From Cupriavidus sp. D384 (GTDB taxonomy: Bacteria; Pseudomonadota; Gammaproteobacteria; Burkholderiales; Burkholderiaceae): DNA of 64,000 nucleotides. Under the pieces are notes generated by a model. It saw nothing but the letters and a program-made list of their open reading frames with translations, was not told where the DNA came from and did not search any database. The first letter of the stretch is position 1. Every line of letters starts with the position of its first letter. Location: the NCBI RefSeq assembly GCF_001652915.1, contig NZ_BBQI01000090.1, forward strand, positions 310,001 through 374,000, given 5' to 3'. The position numbers were made by a program, and so were the translations under genes. This document shows, piece after piece, positions 60,594-64,000 of the stretch.

Positions 60594-62153
60594 GTGGGCA
60601 AACTGCAAGATCGTCGCCGCTTCCTGGGCGCCGCCCTGACCGGCGCGCTGGTCCCCACCCTGCCCGCCTGTGGCGGCAGCGACGACCCGGCCCCTGCACC
60701 GGCGCCCGCCCCTGCTCCCGTGCCCGAGGCACAGATCACCCAGGCCATCGCCCAGGTCGACACACTGGCTGCCAACCTGATGACCAGCTCCGGCGTGCCC
60801 GGCATGGCCATTGCCGTGGTACGCGGCAACCAGACCGTGTATGCCAGGGGGTTCGGACGGCGGCTGGTGACCGATCCAGCGCCCGTCGATGCCGACACCG
60901 TGTTCCAGCTGGCGTCGGTATCCAAGCCCATCGGCGCCACGGTGGTGGCGCGTCAGGTGGGGCGCGGCAGCATCCAGTGGGACACGCCCGTCATCGCGCA
61001 GTTGCCCTGGTTTGCACTGTCGGATGCCGATTCCACACAGGCCGTGACCGTCGGCGACTTCTACGCGCATCGTTCGGGGCTGCCCGACCATGCGGGCGAC
61101 CGGCTCGAAGACATGGGCTACGACCGCCGCGAAGTATTGACGCGCCTGCGCTTCCTGCCCGTGCACCCGTTGCGCACCGCGTACGCGTACACCAATTTCG
61201 GCATGACGGCCGGGGCCGAGGCCGTGGCAACCGCAGCCGGCATCGACTGGGCCACGCTGTCGGAGCAGGCCATCTACCAGCCGCTGGGCATGATGCGCAC
61301 CAGTTCGCGCTACGCAGATTTTGCTGCCCGCGACAACCGCGCGCTCGGCCATGTCAAGGTCAACGGCGCCTGGGTGCAGGGCATGGGAACCATGCCCGAT
61401 GCGCAATCGCCGGCGGGCGGCGTCAGTTCGTCAGTCAACGACCTGGCAAAATGGCTGATCATGCTGCTGGCGACGGGCGAGTTTGCCGGCCAGCGCATCG
61501 TCGATGCAGCGGCCCTGGCACCCGCACTGGCGCAGCAGATGCAAAGCGGCCCGCCCGCCAACGGCCGCCCGGCAAGCTGGTACGGCTACGGCTTCAATGT
61601 CGGCACCACCGAACTGGGCCTGACGTCCTACAGCCATTCGGGCGCGTTTGCCGTGGGTGCCGCCACCAGCTTTACCGTCGTGCCGGCGCTGAACCTGGCC
61701 ATCGTCACGCTGACCAACGGCTACCCCATCGGCATCCCCGAGACGCTGAACGCGCAGTTTTTCGACCTGGTGCAATACGGCGCCTTCCGCCGCGACTGGG
61801 GGGCCATCTTCACCGATGCCCTGGCGCCGCTGCTGCTGCCCGAAGGCCGTCTGGTGGGCCAGTCGCCGCCGGCCAGCCCGCTGCCGGCGCGGGCGCTGTC
61901 GACCTACACCGGCACCTATCGCAACGACTACTACGGCCCGCTGCAGGTCACCGAACAGGGCGGCGCACTGGTCATGACGCTGGGCGCCAGGCCGCTGACC
62001 CTGTCACTGACACACTGGGACGGCGACGTCTTCACGTTCACGCTCCATAACGAGAACGCCACACCGGGCACGATCTCGCAGGCGGCATTTGCGAGCGACC
62101 GGGTGTGGCTGGAGTATTACGACCACGAAGGGCTCGGGGTGTTCCTGCGCTGA
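60594..62153 (+). CDS. Serine hydrolase of the beta-lactamase/class C family, Tat lipoprotein
   Basis: Starts at GTG 60594 with AAGGAG eight bases upstream, giving 519 residues. The signal has a twin-arginine motif (DRRRFLGAALTGAL) and a lipobox (PTLPAC). An Ala-Pro repeat linker follows. The catalytic Ser-x-x-Lys is in FQLASVSKPIGATVVARQ, the Tyr-x-Asn in YAYTNFGMTAGAEAVA, and a late HSG triad equivalent in SYSHSGAFAVGAATS. The C-terminal domain (YTGTYRNDYYGPLQVTEQGG) is the DUF3471-like lid found in many family members. It is probably an esterase or peptidase, not a drug-resistance enzyme. Confidence 0.88.
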   Translation: MGKLQDRRRFLGAALTGALVPTLPACGGSDDPAPAPAPAPAPVPEAQITQAIAQVDTLAANLMTSSGVPGMAIAVVRGNQTVYARGFGRRLVTDPAPVDADTVFQLASVSKPIGATVVARQVGRGSIQWDTPVIAQLPWFALSDADSTQAVTVGDFYAHRSGLPDHAGDRLEDMGYDRREVLTRLRFLPVHPLRTAYAYTNFGMTAGAEAVATAAGIDWATLSEQAIYQPLGMMRTSSRYADFAARDNRALGHVKVNGAWVQGMGTMPDAQSPAGGVSSSVNDLAKWLIMLLATGEFAGQRIVDAAALAPALAQQMQSGPPANGRPASWYGYGFNVGTTELGLTSYSHSGAFAVGAATSFTVVPALNLAIVTLTNGYPIGIPETLNAQFFDLVQYGAFRRDWGAIFTDALAPLLLPEGRLVGQSPPASPLPARALSTYTGTYRNDYYGPLQVTEQGGALVMTLGARPLTLSLTHWDGDVFTFTLHNENATPGTISQAAFASDRVWLEYYDHEGLGVFLR

Positions 62154-62178
62154 AACGCAGCGCCGCGCGCCACGGATA

Positions 62179-63117
62179 TCACCCCGCCAGTTGCCCCGCC
62201 CGGGGATCGAAGCGTGCCAGCCGGGCCAGCAGATGGTCGACTTCGGTCCTGGCCTTGGCGCTCATCGGCGCGGACGGCTTGCGCTGCGCCGCGGACGCCA
62301 GGATGCCCCGGCGCATCAGCACATATTTGCGGACTGCCAGGCCGGCGCCCGGTTGCTGCTCGTACCGCAGCAACGGCAGGTGCGCGTCGAAAAGATCGTG
62401 TGCGGCCTCGCGCTGGCCTTCCTGGCTCAGGCGCACCACGTCGCAAAGCATGTCGGGAAACGCATAGCCCGTGTTGGCGCCATCGGCGCCCCGCTCCATC
62501 TCGTAGTCCAGGAACAGCCCGTTATTGCCGCACAGGATCGAGATATGCCGCATGGAACCCTCGGCCTCGAAGGCGCGCAGCGTGGAGATCTTCTCCAGGC
62601 CGGGCCAGTCCTCGTGTTTCAGCATCACGCACGACGGCAGTTCCTGCACGATGCGGCGGATCACGCCGGGCGTCATCTGCACCGAGAAAGTCAGCGGGTA
62701 GTCCTGCAGCACAAACGGCACGTCGGCACCAATGGCCTCCACGGCCTGGCGGTAGTAGCCCACGATCTGGTCGTCGGTACGCAGGGTGTTGGGCGGCGCG
62801 ATCATGACGCCGGTCGCGCCACGGTCCATGACGTCGCGGGTCAGTGCGCGCATGGCGGCAAAGCCCGGAGCCGACACGCCCACCACCACCGGCAGCTTGC
62901 CGGCGCGGGCGATCACGCGCGACGCCACGTCGAGCGATTCCGCGTGCTCCAGCTTGGACGCCTCGCCAAGCTGACCGAGCACCGTCACGCCAGTCGAGCC
63001 ACAGCCGGCGTAGAAGTCCATCATGCGGTCGATGGAAGCCGTATCGATGGTGCCATCGTCAAAGAACGGGGTGGGCGCGATCGGGAACACGCCCTTGGCA
63101 TCGGAGGTCAGCAGCAT
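62179..63117 (-). CDS. Dihydrodipicolinate synthase (DapA)-family lyase
   Basis: A 312-residue TIM-barrel protein: GVFPIAPTPFFDDGTIDTAS, GSTGVTVLGQLGEASKLEHA, VVVGVSAPGFAAMRALTRDV, the Tyr of the active site in PFVLQDYPLTFSVQ, and the Schiff-base lysine in SCVMLKHEDWPGLEKI. The family splits or condenses pyruvate with aldehydes. The long C-terminus points to a catabolic branch (hydroxybenzylidene-pyruvate or sugar-acid aldolase) and not to lysine synthesis. The ATG at 63117 follows AGGTGAACGACTG. It is next to an amidohydrolase remnant and an SMP-30 lactonase, in keeping with a degraded organic-acid pathway. Confidence 0.87.
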   Translation of the reverse strand: MLLTSDAKGVFPIAPTPFFDDGTIDTASIDRMMDFYAGCGSTGVTVLGQLGEASKLEHAESLDVASRVIARAGKLPVVVGVSAPGFAAMRALTRDVMDRGATGVMIAPPNTLRTDDQIVGYYRQAVEAIGADVPFVLQDYPLTFSVQMTPGVIRRIVQELPSCVMLKHEDWPGLEKISTLRAFEAEGSMRHISILCGNNGLFLDYEMERGADGANTGYAFPDMLCDVVRLSQEGQREAAHDLFDAHLPLLRYEQQPGAGLAVRKYVLMRRGILASAAQRKPSAPMSAKARTEVDHLLARLARFDPRAGQLAG

Positions 63118-63267
63118 CAGTCGTTCACCTGTAGTAAGCGGATGGAAAGCCGGCAAGTGCCTGCCGTGGCACATCTGACACCACAAGTGCCGCCGCAGTC
63201 AATCCGTCAATCGGCATACGCGCTGGCGGCAACAGCGCCAGGCCCTAGCTGCCCGTATACGTCGTGA

Positions 63268-63432
63268 TCAGCCCGACCAGCGACACCATGCCGCCACCCG
63301 GTCGTCGTCGACCGAGGCAGCGGCCGGGCGCAGCTTCGCGCCGGGCGCCACCGGATAGCGGCTGTCGTAGATGTGCATAGGGCAGTCGCAGGCGCCCGCG
63401 AAAGCCATGACGGCGGTGGGAGCGGCGTTCAT
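63268..63432 (-). pseudogene. Truncated amidohydrolase-2 (pyrone-dicarboxylate lactonase type)
   Basis: Only the first 54 codons of an amidohydrolase remain: after a short leader, GACDCPMHIYDSRYPVAPG and LRPAAASVDDDR match the start of LigI-like enzymes, then the frame ends. The first metal histidine of the usual CDCHMH is replaced by proline. The ATG overlaps the stop of the SMP-30 gene (ATGA), so it was once coupled to it. The remaining roughly 230 residues are absent before the DapA-family gene, so a deletion removed them. Confidence 0.75.
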
Positions 63433-64000
63433 GCGACGCGTCCGCCATGCACCGGCGCGCCGCCTTCCGGCATCTCCGCGCACAGGACGGAACCGGTCGT
63501 GGACTCGGTCATCAGCAGCGTCCTGCCGTCGGCACCACCGAAGCACAGGTTGGTCAGCGATGCGCCCACGGGGGTACGAATCACTTCAACCGGCTCGGCA
63601 CGATGGTTGAGCACCCAGACATGGCCCAGCCCCGGATTGGCCACCAGCAGGAAGCCATCGGCGCGCATGGCAAGGCCGTCGGGGCCGCTTGGTCCGTACG
63701 ACGTAAAAAACTGGCCGACCTTGCTGACCGAGCCATCGGCCTGCAATGGCACGCGCCACACGCAGTTGCCGCGTGTCATTGCCACATACAGCACCTTCTC
63801 GTCGGGCGACAGCACCAGGCCGTTCGGGCTGGGCGCATTGGTCAGCAGCACATCGAGCCTGCCGTCAGGCGCCAGGCGATACACGCGGCCCGTGGGATCG
63901 TGCATGCCGGTCTGGCCCTGATCCGTGAAATACAGGTTGCCGGCCGAGTCGAAGGTCAGGTCGTTCACGCCACGGAAGCGCTCCGAATTCCGCCGCTCCA
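63429..64000 (-). CDS. SMP-30/gluconolactonase-family protein (5' end outside window)
   Basis: The C-terminal 190 residues of an SMP-30/regucalcin beta-propeller: FRGVNDLTFDSAGNLYFTDQ, NGLVLSPDEKVLYVAMTRGN, GPDGLAMRADGFLLVANPGL and LTNLCFGGADGRTLLMTEST. Metal ligand Asn and Asp positions are present. The gene begins beyond the right edge. These enzymes hydrolyse sugar or other lactones. It is followed, with ATGA overlap, by the amidohydrolase remnant. Confidence 0.9.
   Translation of the reverse strand, partial: ERRNSERFRGVNDLTFDSAGNLYFTDQGQTGMHDPTGRVYRLAPDGRLDVLLTNAPSPNGLVLSPDEKVLYVAMTRGNCVWRVPLQADGSVSKVGQFFTSYGPSGPDGLAMRADGFLLVANPGLGHVWVLNHRAEPVEVIRTPVGASLTNLCFGGADGRTLLMTESTTGSVLCAEMPEGGAPVHGGRVA

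Noticed and set aside
60594-62153. Beta-lactamase resistance gene
   Set aside because: The long lipoprotein form with a C-terminal lid domain matches general serine hydrolases of this fold; nothing indicates drug hydrolysis.

Overview
The window is about 64 kb of GC-rich, gene-dense proteobacterial chromosome. Its gene families point to the Burkholderiaceae, most likely Cupriavidus or a close Ralstonia relative: Bug-type solute binding, TctAB, a CzcE-like metal protein, CbtAB, outer envelope and porin proteins, MocR/LysR/IclR/AraC regulators and many Tat or lipobox secreted proteins. I recognised no rRNA, tRNA, CRISPR array, insertion sequence or prophage. The gene content is accessory and catabolic rather than core.

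Layout. 1-9.1 kb: a YihY/BrkB membrane protein cut by the window edge, wrbA, a small membrane protein, an FAD oxidase, a MocR regulator coupled to a small winged-helix protein, and fdhD with a YdeP-type molybdopterin oxidoreductase. 9.1-16.2 kb: dctA with an orphan amino-acid-type binding protein, an orphan RND pump and a MscS-type channel. 16.3-20.7 kb: a frameshifted SDR gene, then LysR facing MFS + creatininase-like genes across a perfect 17-bp palindrome, then a tandem intergenic repeat. 20.7-24.4 kb: cytochrome b561 with a catalase-like SrpA, ydfG, and a membrane-anchored Mrr-type nuclease. 24.6-30.7 kb: a CzcE-like protein, a lipoprotein / di-heme peroxidase / phosphoesterase group, and a prolyl hydroxylase. 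30.7-35.6 kb: cbtBA under a cobalamin riboswitch, a histidine-phosphatase relative that has lost its RHG motif, and several lipoproteins.

35.8-56.3 kb is the most interesting part. A four-gene unit (cupin, SDR, Bug protein, SDR) is followed by an IclR regulator and a divergent outer-membrane protein. A large minus-strand operon then runs from 51.4 down to about 41.0 kb. It encodes two 4,5-dihydroxyphthalate-decarboxylase-like proteins, a 4-oxalomesaconate-hydratase-like and a pyrone-dicarboxylate-lactonase-like amidohydrolase, an MFS carrier, a LigB-type extradiol dioxygenase without a LigA partner, an HpcH/HpaI aldolase, a porin and a secreted beta-propeller. This reads as import, decarboxylation, ring cleavage, hydration and aldol cleavage of an aromatic (poly)carboxylate. 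The same roughly 35-bp element occurs in front of the IclR/outer-membrane pair, the large operon and a Tat-exported lactonase. In each case a -10-like hexamer starts 25 nt after its GTTTTGTG core, which suggests one regulon.

56.3-64 kb: a metallophosphoesterase, a 50-residue lipoprotein, a DUF4382 lipoprotein, a serine hydrolase, a DapA-family lyase, a truncated amidohydrolase remnant and an SMP-30 lactonase cut by the window edge. All functional statements rest on recognising families and motifs by eye; no search was run.
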